From positions 30,090,744 through 30,154,743 of the forward strand of contig CM046859.1 of assembly GCA_025617745.1 (NCBI GenBank): a stretch of DNA of 64,000 nucleotides, in the 5' to 3' direction. Every line of letters starts with the position of its first letter. Position 1 is the first letter of the stretch. Origin of the DNA: Heliocidaris erythrogramma. Its lineage: Eukaryota > Echinodermata > Echinoidea > Camarodonta > Echinometridae. Shown here piece after piece: positions 33,594-45,744 of this stretch. The notes below the pieces were generated by a model that saw only the letters and a program-made list of their open reading frames with translations, did not search any database and was not told where the DNA came from. The position numbers and the translations under genes were made by a program.

Positions 33594-33740
33594 ATGATGA
33601 TGATACTTGTTTTCACGATAATGATTATCAAGATGATAATGATGATGATCGATGTCTTTGATGATGATTATGATGACGATCATCATGGATCATGATGATA
33701 TGATAATTATGTTATGATGATGATATGATGGTTATGAAGA
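33594..33740. repeat. (GAT)n-rich array
   Basis: Degenerate ATGATG triplets inside the hAT-like element. Confidence 0.85.
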
Positions 33741-35292
33741 TCATGCCGATGACAGAAAACACATACCAGCTCTTCTTTGTTTTGCATTTAGTCCTTTGAA
33801 AGAACGTTTTTATTTTAATACATGTACATGCACAACGAAAATGTCATAATGAAAAGTTACCTGTTGACTACTTGACTGTTGAGAAGACATCTATGCATGT
33901 TTCCTTTGTTTCATTTATTAATTATTGTCTCCGATCTCCATCACGTGGGGGAAGGGGTGGGGCCGTAACGTTGAGGGACGGGTTATAACTTATAAGGGTT
34001 ACATCACTATTGTCTAAACGCTAATACACTAGGCCCACGCATTTTTTTTTAATTCAGGCAAAGCAGTTTAAGAACCCTTTCTTTAAAATAAACCCTGTCA
34101 TTTATGAGAGAGAGAGAGAGAGAGAGTCATTCAGAAAGAAATGATTACCCCCCCCCCCCCAAAAAAAAAAAAAAGGAAAAAATATAAAAATCTTGTTTTC
34201 AGTTTTCGTTTATGAACTTGCACTTTCTAAATTCTAAATAAAAGAAGCATGATCTTATGAGCGTGTCTGTGTGTGTATACGAAGAGAGATCGGACTAGCA
34301 TACATTTACGAATATCAGTAGACTGTGGTACATGAAGTGTGTGTATGTGTGTGTGTGAATTTCAATAATTGACGCGGCGCGATGAGTTGTTTGAGAAGGA
34401 AACTATCGTTGATCGTGCGTGGGGAATTACAATGTGTACACGTATGTGTGTATGAGGACTGTAGCAGAGAAAGCTCGCCATTTTCGTCAGGGACATCAAT
34501 TGATACTACGCGTGAAGTTTGCCTCTTGCTCTCTTTACGATCGGATGTCAAAATTCCCAAGGGCTGCTCGTGCAAAATTATAAAGAATCATCATGATCAT
34601 CGTCTCAAACAAGTTTTTCTTTGAGATTTCATTGTATTTCCCTTCCTTTCAAGTTCATGTGTGTATTTTTGGATAAACATGTGCAAGGGACTGTTGACCG
34701 TTATTTACCTAAGGCTAAGGCGCTGGCATGATTATTATCGATGATTTCTATGGATTAAATTTAGGAGGCTTAGGCCTAATATCATGTCTTGCGCCCGCGA
34801 TTTTCCCAGTCTCTTTTTTCCCTTGAATTGTTTATTTCAGGTGCCAAACACGAAGGAGTTTTTCCCAGTGTTAATAGCTTCTTAGGGGTAAATATAAGCT
34901 TGTAATTTGTGTTATATGATTTTCGGGTAACCGGGAACCCGCCCGAAAAATCGTCGGGTTCCCGATTTGAAAAAATACCCGAAACTCCCACCCCTAGTTG
35001 CAAATTAAATCTGGAAGGAATGGAACAAAAATGGGAGATCATCTCAGAATAGCCTACAGTAAGGAAAATCAACACACTACAGGGCATAACCAAATAAGAA
35101 TTAAAAAGTCTTATGGAAAATTCCAGGATAAATTATGCATAATGTATATAATATTGTGAAGAAAACCCCCCTAGATTGTTCTTTTTATCTTTTCAGTTCA
35201 GCTCCGCTATTGCTTGTTATCTCAATTTATGTGAATTCGAAGTTAACCCCCCTGTAGATCTTATATTATAACGCTAGGTGTAGCGAAGTTGT

Positions 35293-35368
35293 TTGTTTAC
35301 TACAGTGATCAATGAACGTAGTAAAATCAGCTGTGATTGTTTACTACAGTGATCAATGAACGTAGTAA
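35293..35368. repeat. Tandem pair, period 45 bp
   Basis: TGTTTACTACAGTGATCAAT and the bases after it occur twice, at 35293 and 35338, with identical 31-base cores. Confidence 0.9.
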
Positions 35369-36277
35369 CGCCAGCTGACTTGTGCTATTTTTAGATTCCT
35401 TTCAATACACGGAACATGTTATGTGGGACTGGGTTGAATGAAACATCGTGCGCCGTGATGCACGAAGGTTGTAAGCTCTTTTATTTCTCACTTACCTTGT
35501 AAATGCTTCCTAAAATAGTAGTTTGATGTGATATTTTCTCCTTTTGTAATAGAATGTTTAGTTTAGTGATAGGATTTAAGGCTCCAGAAGTAGATTATCC
35601 CTGCCAAAAATGGGCTAGTCTACATTTTAGGTTTCGCGCGTAATTGCGCCACAAACTCTTGACCAATCACAGTCATGGGGGGCTGCAGTTGTTTTCTGGA
35701 TACACAAAAAAGGGAAGCGCATTAGAACAAATTGTCATTCTGCTGCTGAAAGCTTGAAAGAGCAACACTTGCTGAGGCCTGAGTAGCTCTAACATTTAAC
35801 TATTATTATATTTATCATCTTGAAGCTCCAGAACATTCAACATGAAGCCAATCTTGATCAAAGAAGTAGGAGTGACATAAGTGATTCAAGGGTACCTCAT
35901 AAATTTATACTGTAGATTGTATATTCAAATGTAAATAATTATCATTATTTCTTTTAAAGATGAAGGCCCTAGAACTGTAACAATAATCTTGTTAATTACA
36001 TGAATTGTAATTAACTTAAGGATAATATTTATTCTTGAAGTTGAGAAATGATGGTATTTCGTTGGTAACTTTGAGACGGAGCATTGCTTATTGTGTTGTA
36101 GAAAATGGATTATTGACTTAGTTACTTTAATACTGTGCTAGAATGTTTCCTCCCCCCCCCCCCCCCCCCCTTTCCCCTTCTGGAATTGACTGTCTTTGGA
36201 GAAGTTCTTCATATAACAATCTCGCATAGAGAACGTTACAGTGTACAACCTCGAGTCTACATCAGACGTCTACAGAT

Positions 36278-36485
36278 CTGGTACAAGTGACAATCTTGAA
36301 CAAAGAACGTCACGCTCACCTTTTACTTCAAATATGCCTGTTGTTTTATTCAATCCCGAACAGGGAACGAATAATAGAAGTCTTCAGACCTGGTGCAAGT
36401 GACAATCTTGAACAAAGAACGTCACGCTCATCTTTAATTAGTCTACACATTATTCTTCTCGTTCAATCCCGAACAGGGAACGAAC
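36278..36485. repeat. Tandem pair, period 112 bp
   Basis: CTGGT(A/G)CAAGTGACAATC with AACAAAGAACGTCACGCTCA, and later TTCAATCCCGAACAGGGAAC, are repeated in order at 36278 and 36390. The frame across it is open by chance. Confidence 0.85.
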
Positions 36486-38029
36486 AAATTGGAACCACAG
36501 GTCCACCACAGTATAAGCAACAAGAAGAAGACAATAAACCTTTCCTCAGCCTCCTGTTCCCATTGCTTATTCTATGCACATGAATACATTATAACTGCTA
36601 TTTTCTAATTAAGAATTATTCGTATAAGTATATGCTTAGCTTATGTCCTTATAGTAAGAGTACTATTAGGTATCATACATAAACATACACAGTAAGATAG
36701 TGGATCGATATAAGAGAAGTTAACGGTTTGTTATGGAAAAGATTGAACATAGAACGTTGCTTTTTAGTCTTGACTTTGTTGAAGATGTGATGTCTGGGAG
36801 ATAGAATCTCGAGGCCAGTCATTACCTAGAAATTGGGGCAAAGGGAAGAAGCCGGGGTGGCGAGTCCTTTAACTATATATGGTGCGGTAAGGGCCGGGTG
36901 CAGGTTTATTGTAGAAGATTGATTTATATTAACGGAAGAAGTTTTATAACTATATGCTGGCATAGGTTATGGCAGAGATGATATGGAAAGAAACAAAGAT
37001 AACCTTGATTTAAAGTGGAATGTTGTTCGGAAGACCGTAGAGTACAAAAGAATAGGCCTACTCGGAGCAAGGATTTGGTAGTGATGCTGATAGCTGAAGG
37101 CTTATTTACATTTATACATAAACATAAACTTACAAGTACACTGTACACATTAGATTTAGTTGAAGGATGATAATTAACCTAAGTTGTACATCGTACTCAA
37201 AGAGGATTATTAAGTACGGTGAACGGTTGGAATACAGAGACGAGGATTTAAGTGTTTGAATGAATGTTTAGAGGAAATCCATGTAACCTAGGACCTACTT
37301 AGAATGTATATAACTTAGGTTGTAAATAGATGAAGTTGAACATGTTACTCTCTTTATTCTTTACATGCACTGTTTGAATTACTGAATTTCTCATGACTTG
37401 TTGGATTTTACACTGTTAACAATTATTTACTTTAATAAAAGTTTTAATCGGGTACAACTCGAATTTATAGTTTCAAAACGAGAAATTACTTAAGCCTGGT
37501 TTAGCTGCACAGGTGAATGAATAAGTTGAGTAGTGATCAGTGATTGTAATTGTGCACTGAGTTATTTAAGTAATTTAGGTAAATACAATTTAGTTTACAG
37601 AATAGAGTGTTCGTATATTTCGAACAAACGTTCCCGTCATCAACGCTCGACTTAGAATATTCTTACCATGCTACTCGTGAGACAGGATAAACGGATGAAT
37701 GGGAATCAGAATGTGTAAGATGTACACTGAACGTCTGTGGTGATGTGTGCCTGATTGTTGTTCACTGTACGCTGTACAAGATTGCACGTGAGTTAGAGGT
37801 ACACTGTACGTCATGTTAAATGAGACTTGAATTGAATGACTGACTGTTGAATGTGGCCAGTAGTATTTGATTAAACTTATTGATGGATTTAAGGAATCAT
37901 TTTACTTACCAGTAACACCCTGAATGTTTGATGTGCTGGTTAAGTCAGAGCGAGATGATGTATTGTGGTCAGGCTAGTTGGTCAGTTCATCGGAGTGCAG
38001 TCAGCTGTTCAGTCACGTGTATGTGTACC

Positions 38030-38150
38030 TAGCGTGGTACACACACAGAACTCCTAAAGACGTAGAAGGCTCGTGCGGGTGCGAAATTGTCGGCATTGTT
38101 CGTACGTGATCACGTGATATCCGCCATGTTGGTTAGTCCTTCGCTCTCCA
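38030..38150 (+). repeat. Inverted duplicate, left copy
   Basis: CACAGAACTCCTAAAGACGT with AGAAGGCTC and, further on, CCGCCATGTTGGTTAGTCC pair in the same order with the complement of 41030-41180. Both copies are CpG-richer than the surroundings and may be divergent copies of one promoter or element end. Confidence 0.65.
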
Positions 38151-38586
38151 GCTCCGGATTCATGAAGCTCGTCGCGTCAACGGCATTCATTCAGTACAAA
38201 TTGTTTGATCAACACTAGGGTTATATGAAATCTTACTGAAATTGCTAGATTTTGTTAATGCTAGTATCCAAATGAACCAAGACAAAAAGAGAGGGAAGTT
38301 TCTCTCGAAATACATGAAATTGCCAGTGTTATAATATGTTGCTTGGGGCATTTTCATGCTTATTTGTTATTATAGAAATACAGGCATCATCCACTCTTGT
38401 TGCTCATTTTGATAATTTTACTGCACTACATTTACTTACCATTTCAAACAACTTTGATCACTGAAATGATTCTCATGGTTCTGGGAAATGAAAGTGGAAA
38501 TTTATGTTATTGTATTCATATCCTGATGCAAGACTTCATGCTTGTAAGAGTTTGATATGGGGTGTGCTCATTTCAGTACGTTGCAA

Positions 38587-39243
38587 CAGGGGCGTATCCA
38601 GGATTTCCCAATAGGGGGGGGGCGCCAGGCATTATTGATCACCCTCCTGGGAGAGGGGTGTAAGGGGAGGGGGTGCCCCCTTTGGAATTTTTTTGCTTTT
38701 GAAGAAGGGCTGAGATGCAAAATAATCCTATATGTGACCAATTTTGAAGCCTATTTAATGAACAACTTTTTTTTTTGCTATTTTTTTTTACGACGCCACT
38801 GTTGCAATATATGGCCCTCAAGAAAATTATTTGTCTTGACTTTACAGATCACTGTTATGATCCAGGCATCTGTGTTTTGTTGAAGGTTGTCACTCTAAAT
38901 GAGAACAGTAAAAATACATCAAGTCCAACGAAGTGTCACAAGTCACGACTGCCAAATTGGAAACAAAGGTAGCTTTCGGAGAGGACTACAACTTAATCAT
39001 TAATCATTAAAATTCTAATTTGGCAAAAATAAAGTCATTACAATTCTAATTCGCCCAGTGGGTCCAGTTTCCCTCCATAATTCTCTGACAAGCAAAAAAA
39101 AAAGAAAAAAAAAAAGGTTTTCATTCTAAAAGGGGGGGGGGCACAATCCACAAAAGGGATCATCTATGGTCAAAATACATACTTTTCTTCCAAAGGGGGG
39201 GGGGGGGGGCACGGGCCGGAAGTGCCCCCCGGATCCGCCAATG
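38587..39243. mobile_element. hAT-like non-autonomous element, family G copy 1
   Basis: Left end CAGGGGCGTATCCAGG, right end CCGGATCCGCCAATG. The last 180 bases (GGTCCAGTTTCCCTCC, ATACTTTTCTTCCAAAGG, poly-G, AAGTGCCCCCC) match 53440-53556. No transposase; a target duplication is not clear. Confidence 0.65.
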
Positions 39244-39940
39244 CTATGATGATTATGCTTTTGATGCCTTTGCTGCATGTGCCAATGTCCAGTTTTATGC
39301 CAAAGTTATTTGCACAGTTGCAGATACATCTATCTTTGATTATTATACATGTAAAACAAACAGCATAGTCATGGATATTAATGATTTTTTTTCCCCATGT
39401 AGGTTAGTAAATTATAGAAATTAAAAACATTGTCAAATGATATTCCATGGATGGTATAAGGACCAACTTTAATTGAGATGATCCGGGAGCAGTGAATTCT
39501 GACTGTAAACAATAAGCACATCATCGTATTCATCTGTTTCTTAATATCTATTAGACACACTCAAAATCTGCTTGCTGGATTTTATCTCGACACTCATATA
39601 GTGAAAGGGCATGAATAATAATTTAAACAAAATACAATGAAAGGAGAATCTTGAGCCTGGCTTGTAAAAATACAAACGTTTCTTCAAAGTTAAAAAAAAA
39701 AACAGTTGAATAAAAATTGATTCAAGCGGCGGCTAAGCAATGCGTCTACTCAGAAAGTGGGAGGAGGGCTCCAGACTTACCCCCTCCCCGTTCCCCTGCC
39801 AATCTGATTAATCCACAATTTAAAAAAGTTCATCGATAAAGCCCTGACTTATATAAGGATTATCATCAAAGATAAAAAGAAACATGGCAGAGTATGTTGA
39901 ACACATCCTTAATTTAAAAAATCAATGAGGCATCACGGCC
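39244..39940. other. No gene recognised
   Basis: AT-rich with nothing visible apart from short poly-A runs. Confidence 0.45.
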
Positions 39941-40600
39941 CCGACATATATATGGAACTCCTTACCTGATTCGCTTAAGTTACGGACTTCACTTTTTTCT
40001 TTTAAAGCCATTAAAAAAAACACCTTCTTAATCAATACAGCAATTAAAGTTACTATTTAATATTGTTAGAGAAAAATTAACCATTTATTGAGGCATCAAA
40101 TTAAATTTCAAATTAAGCAGAGCTTTGTGCAATCACTCATTTCAAATATTGCACAGCCACCTGCACATTATATACCCTTCAATTCATATTCATGACTTCT
40201 TTCTCTTCTTTCTTTTATTTTTCTTCTTTCATTTCCTATCCCGAGGCCGTCATCTCGAGTTTATGCTTACGATGTCGGTCTCCTGCGTCATTTCACTCTC
40301 CTTAGCATAGAATCGCCCCACTATTCTTGTTATTATATTTATATCTTATTTTGTTAAACGATCAAGTAGATTTTTATCTGTTTGTCAAAAGTAATTATAT
40401 ATATATATATATACTTTACTTTGTACTTATGAAAAATGCAGAAATAAAACAGTGCGAAAAAACAACAAAGTTGTTGGCCTTTATATATATGGCCTTTGGC
40501 TATCCCTGGCCACTAGTCGATGGTATTTTCAATTTTCTTTGTATTTTGTATATTTGTTTCTTTTGCCTGAAATCAAATAAATAAATAAATAAATATCAGA
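39941..40600 (+). mobile_element. LINE 3' end remnant
   Basis: A short frame TYIWNSLPDSLKLRTSLFSF followed by KAIKKNTFL is the WNxLPxxL...FKxxxK tail motif of CR1-like ORF2. The 3' UTR appears to end in an (AAAT)n tail at 40577-40597. Confidence 0.6.
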
Positions 40601-41029
40601 TGAAACTTTACAAAAAGTATAACGTTTTACAAGTCATGTACATGGTTCCAAAAAAGCAAGTATATTTTTTGTTGCCTTTTCCGAGGGGGTGTCAAGAAGG
40701 ATAAAGGTGAACAAACGAACTTGGGCTGCTTTCTTGAAAGGGAACTAAAATGATAATAGTGATAAAAAACAACTGTTTGATATTATCTTGAATTTGAGAT
40801 AATACAATTTTAACCGTCTTTGTGTCCGAAAGAGACCCCTTCCCCCTAAATATGTAGGCCTAGTAGATGATATTAGTTGAGGTTACTTATGTATGAAAGA
40901 GCAGCTGAACTTCAGTGGAAAAGCCAACTTCATTTCAAGCGATGAAGGCACAAGGCCCTTTATTTCGATAAAGAAGATCCGATATAATATAAATAAGCAT
41001 TGAGAAGTACACGGCCTGGTGGGTTAGTT
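40601..41029. other. No gene recognised
   Basis: No coding similarity seen. Confidence 0.45.
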
Positions 41030-41180
41030 GAAAAGATCGAGGACTAAGCAATATGGCGGCGTGTGCACTCGAGCGAATCCTGCACCGGGTATTACGGCGA
41101 TACGGCGATCTGTGCGTTGTGAATGGGTATGAGCCTTCTACGTCTTTTGGAGTTCTGTGGGTACACAGCGTACTCTTGCC
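41030..41180 (-). repeat. Inverted duplicate, right copy
   Basis: Pairs with 38030-38150 on the other strand, about 3 kb away. A plus-strand frame (MAACALERILHRVLRRYGDL) begins inside it but runs directly into a poly-C tract. Confidence 0.65.
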
Positions 41181-41195
41181 TAGTGACTTGCTACC

Positions 41196-41222
41196 CCCCC
41201 CCCCCCCCCCCCCCCCCCCCCC
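41196..41222 (+). repeat. Poly-C tract (27 bases)
   Basis: Uninterrupted C. One of more than a dozen G or C homopolymer runs between 36 and 61 kb. Confidence 0.95.
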
Positions 41223-41545
41223 TTTTAATCACATGACTCGGGTGTTTGTCTTACGTCATACTGGATTCCCGGTTGGGCGGTTTGGTTTACCAGACTGGCT
41301 TAAGGGTTCATACCACCCTTATAAAATAATGGTATGTGGTGGCAGCATTACCGTTGGTTAGTAGGGTCTCACGTTACAATATATAACTATGTCATGAAAA
41401 CTTATCTCAACTGTATATATAGAGTCATGATTCATTTGGCAGAGCGTAACAGACACAAGTTCTCAATGCATCTGTCAAAGGTGACCAATATTATACATCA
41501 TGATTATCGTCAAGTCTTAATATTATTATAACATATTATTTATCT

Positions 41546-41593
41546 TTGTAAACAAATTTTTAGGCATTTTACTCCCAGTGTTAAAGATCGTAT
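41546..41593 (+). repeat. 48-bp direct repeat, copy 1
   Basis: Starts TTGTAAACAAATTTTTAGGC and ends GTTAAAGATCGTAT; identical to 41832-41879. The two copies bracket a tRNA-like sequence. Confidence 0.95.
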
Positions 41594-41632
41594 GCTCGAT
41601 CTGTAATGAAAAACACAAGTCAGAAAAAATTG

Positions 41633-41704
41633 GAACCAGCGGGATTCGAACCTGTCATCTACTGCTTGCCGGGCAGCGACTTAACCACCAGGCTATTCTG
41701 GTTC
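41633..41704 (-). tRNA. tRNA-like sequence with perfect acceptor stem
   Basis: On the minus strand GAACCAG and CTGGTTC pair over seven bases. There is a D-arm-like AGCCTGGTGGTTAAG, an anticodon stem CTGC/GCAG with loop CCGGCAA (GGC in the anticodon position, U33 replaced by C), and a B-box AGGTTCGAATCC whose T-stem is mispaired. This is a tRNA-derived repeat rather than a working gene. Confidence 0.5.
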
Positions 41705-41831
41705 ACGGCCAAGTCACGATGAACTGGAATCAAATACCCAAGATCCTCTTCTTTCTGACTCATTAATATTCAAACGGTCCGCCGTAGACAATGGTTAGTA
41801 AACGAAGAAGCTTGATGGGAGGAATTTTAAT

Positions 41832-41879
41832 TTGTAAACAAATTTTTAGGCATTTTACTCCCAGTGTTAAAGATCGTAT
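41832..41879 (+). repeat. 48-bp direct repeat, copy 2
   Basis: Identical to 41546-41593. Confidence 0.95.
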
Positions 41880-44800
41880 AGTAATGAGAGTTTTGGCTGT
41901 AATACTCTCACTGCAGTTTCCTGCGGGAGTGACAGACATGATGTCTTTAAACTCAATATACTTTTGAGTCTCTTCTGTCATATAGTCATAGCATCTCAAG
42001 CATTTACCTTGGGAAAATACTTCTGTGTACAATCATGATGATTTTAACTTGTTACCCACGCCGATGAAATCGGCAGGGTTATGTAAAGGGCTCCGTATGT
42101 TTGTTTGTTTTTTTTTTTTTTTTTGTTTGTTTGTTTGTGTACAAGATAACAAGAGAACGGGTGAACGGATTTGCACCAAATTTTCAGGGAATGTTCAGAA
42201 AGTGACAGGAAAGAATCGATTAGATTTTGGTGATGATTGGTTGACCCCTGCACATTCTGTGTGACCTTGAAGTTTTGACCCTGTAGTAAAGTATAGGAAC
42301 TTCAGTTCAGATAGTGACAGGAAAGAAACTAGAAAGATTGATGACCCCAAACTTCGCCTGCAGATGCAGAAATATTTTGGCCAATCAAAACACTCATTAC
42401 TTCGTCTCACCAAAAGTCTATTTCAGGTTTATGAATTTTAGAAGACTTTTAGACCCATTATTTGCCATTTCACTTCAAATCCGTACGAGCCTACAATGAA
42501 TATTCAAAGCCAACGTATCCCAGCAACAAGGGATTGCGCGCGATACCTTTTTTAACTACAAATTCATTTAGATTCAGGCTACCCTACCCCTACGGCTTCT
42601 CCTCTATTTCTTATCTTCTGTGCATTTCTGTTTATTTTCCCCGGTTCTTTCCACTTTGTTGTGGAAGTTTTTGTGATTTATTTTATCCTGGTGGACGTGT
42701 AGTACGTGATTTTAATTGTTTTCGGTGAAAATCTGGTGAGTTTGTTCGACGTGAGTGAGTCTATCGCACTCGCGAGCGTTCGCGTGTGTTGATCTGAGTG
42801 AGTGGGCTGTGTAGCTAGCTGTACGTATATAACTATACACAGCGCTGTCGCGAAGTGACGGCGATCTGGTCGGGCTAGGGAGTACATAACCCCAGGGAGT
42901 ACAGTGCCTGTGCCTTACTGACTGTAGTAGGATTGAACTTTTTTCTTTGGGTTATAACGGTCCTGTCATTTGAGATTTGAGTTAGTTTATAACTCATTTA
43001 TGTCTGTTTGAGTGGATTTCGTAGTTGTAAAATATATACAAACACTGTATTTCTTTTTAATTTGTGTGGATTTGCAAAATTTGGTGGCTGATCGAGGTTC
43101 GCCGAATACATGCACGCCAGTATCCACTTTGACTTTGTTGATGGGTGGTGACTGAGCTGAGTGAGTAAGCTCTGTGCCTCGCATGCATTTTGAAGTCGAG
43201 ATCCAACTTATTTTGTCGTCATATTTATTTTATCCAAGCCCGATGAAGAAAAAACAACAACCCCAATTGCAATGTAATTTAAAGATAGAACATGAATACA
43301 TTTACTAACACTTACATGACTGAACACTGAATACAAATTGCTAACATTTTTTTCTCACCACGCCACGCTCTCTGACATGTCTAATCAATTACTTTTAGGG
43401 GAGGGATGTTTCAATAATAAAATATCTTTTTCAGAAGAATTTTTTCAAGGGTGGGGACACACAAAGCTATGACCTGGATATGGCAAAATTTATTGGGGGG
43501 GGGGGGGGAGATGTGCCTCTTGTTATCCCCTTTGAATGGCTACTGCTTACAAAAATAATCGCAACAAAACAAAACCTATTGGGTTAAGGCGTGGGTCTGC
43601 CGCCTTTGACGGCCTTTCTAGTTTTAAATACGGTTTTGTCCCACTTTTGCAAAAGATCTTGCGTTATAATAGGAGCTCTTTTCAATGCCTGCTCAGATGA
43701 ATTTTCCCCCTCTATCCGTTGAAGAAAAATGATGACCCTTTTTTCTTTCATGTTGGATCAACAAAAAAATAATACTCTGAGCAAATTGTAAATTCTGATG
43801 ACCAGTTTTTATCGGAAAATTTGGAAATAAGAAGGCTGCAATTGTATGTTTCTAACAACCTTATTTTTTTTTATTGTAAGCAAGCTTTGGTCCACTCATG
43901 TGGACTTGCTTACAAAGATTTAAGGTTGGTAGAAGCTTAAACTACAATTGTATGATTACTCCTAACCGATGAAAGTTTTCTGTAAGAAGGCTATTTTTTT
44001 TAATCTCTTTTGAAAATTCATTTATTCATATTTTTGCTTGTTGGGAAATCATTCTAGTAAAACAAATTATACAAAATGAAAATCACCCACTGTTTCCACA
44101 TTAACATTTCCATGCATTTTGGTAAACGATTCCGAACAATGAACAGCTTGATTTCAAAATTCCTTCCTTAAAAATGCCCCTGATTTTTATGTTCTTCTTT
44201 AATTCTGTAATTTTCCCGGATCTGCGGATCATGTTCGAACCCGAGCATACACTTACAGCCATGGAACAATTATTAGACCAAGCATGGTTACTAATAGTGA
44301 TATTTTTGTGGTAAGAAGGAAATAAAATTACATAAAAGCAAGGTATAATTGCTGGAATTTGGTATTCATTCAATTAAATACAAAGACAAATAATTTTTAT
44401 ACTTTTGTATCCATATTATGGTAACCTTATTACAGAAACTTGGTCTAATAAGTTTTTTAATTTTCCAGGGCTGTATTTCTCTACTCATGCAAGCAAATAA
44501 AAAATACTGGAGAAAGTTTATAAAGTTATGAGGTATAATGTAACTGTATGTAAAATGCGAGTAAAACAAATTTCCATTGGACATTAAATTGAAATTGACT
44601 TGAATTGGACACATACGACTATATTGCTCCGATATGATTCCGTATATATTTACTGAATTCTAAACTTCAACCCTGGACCAAAGCAGGCGCCGCGGAACGT
44701 CTTGGAAAGTGGAGGGGCTTAGTGGGGGGGGGGGGGGGGGGGCTGCGTGTATACCACAGCCCCCCGGTTCCGCGGTCCCTGCAAAGGGGTAACCTCCCTA
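41880..44800. other. No gene recognised
   Basis: Contains a T-run, a dispersed-repeat-like section at 42040-42300 (GAACGGGTGAACGGATTTGC, typical of widespread invertebrate repeats) and poly-G at 43494-43509 and 44723-44742. Short frames lack similarity. Confidence 0.45.
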
Positions 44801-45036
44801 GTCATAAGGACCACTATTCATAAGGACCGCTATCAATAACGCGTTACTAAATGAATAGCAGTAGTATGAATAGCGGTCCTTCGTAATAGCGAGCAAACCA
44901 TAGACAAATTACCTTGCTATTCATAAGGACCTCCGTTCATAATGACCACTATTCATAAGGACCGCTACTCATAACACGTGTTAAATGAATAGCGGTTTTC
45001 TATGAATAGCGGTCCTTATGAATATATAGCGAGCGG
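44801..45036. repeat. Array of inverted TTCATAAGGACCGCT hairpins
   Basis: The word CATAAGGACC(A/G)CTA and its complement (AGCGGTCCTTATGAA) occur at least eight times in alternating orientation, building two consecutive hairpin units of about 110-120 bases, each centred on an ACGCGTTA / ACACGTGT palindrome. Confidence 0.75.
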
Positions 45037-45305
45037 ACCCGGGACCAAACATTATATACCTAAATAACCCTAACCATAACCCTAAACAAACTTAAATCCC
45101 ATTATTGTAAATTATCCTAACCCTATATATATTGGACGCAGTAATCGCCGGAGCATATTATTTCGGAGCACCTGGCAAAAAAGTTTGACCCCTCAATATT
45201 ATTCTGAATGTTAAAGGTGTAGGCCCCTGATTTTAGAGGATTGTTGTTTTAAAAAAGGAGACCACACTCATGGGTCTAGATACCGGGGGATCGGGGGTAT
45301 ATATC

Positions 45306-45317
45306 CCCCCCCCCCCC

Positions 45318-45354
<37 letters not shown>

Positions 45355-45500
45355 ACAAAATACAAAATAATAATAATAATAAATAAATAAAAAAAATAAA
45401 AAAATAAAAAAATAAAAATAATGATAATGATAATAAATTAAAAAAAAAAGAAATTTAAAAAAAAAAGAAATAATAATAATAATAATGATAATAATAATAA
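45306..45500. repeat. Low-complexity poly-C / poly-A / (AAT)n tract
   Basis: Poly-C, then more than 30 A, then A/T-only simple sequence. Confidence 0.95.
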
Positions 45501-45744
45501 CTGAGGTGGGGGTGGCCTGTATTATCATCCCCAATCTTTTTTGATAAATAATAAATAAGAATTATGATACATTAACTTAAAACTAAGAATTATCCATACT
45601 AATTATGTTTGATCTTGAAATACCATCACATTCTTTAACGATTAGAAGTAAGGAAATAAGAAATGCCATAATTTCAATTCGAAAGAATGTTATCAGAGAT
45701 ATCCGAATTAAGCATGCACGTATATCGGATTTGGGGGCATCTCG

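Larger units (their letters stand above)
32347..35005. mobile_element. hAT-like non-autonomous element with 8-bp target duplication
   Basis: TTGCAAAT occurs at 32347-32354 and 34998-35005. Between them, the left end AGTGCTGGGACT and the right end read inward, CTAGGGGTGGGAGT, are similar terminal repeats of hAT type; inside each, related GGGTACCCG / GGGTTCCCG-rich subterminal sequence follows (32379-32430 and 34920-34980). No transposase remains. The interior holds a 291-bp tandem duplication, (GAT)n DNA and GT runs. Confidence 0.7.
35006..38029. other. No gene recognised; two local duplications
   Basis: Three kilobases with no recognisable coding sequence. The notable contents are the tandem repeats at 35293 and 36278 and a poly-C tract at 36152-36170. 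Confidence 0.5.

Noticed and set aside
41053-41361. Frame starting MAACALERILHRVLRRYG
   Set aside because: Plausible N-terminus, but it enters a poly-C tract giving polyproline and has no similarity or splice partner; the segment is half of an inverted duplication.
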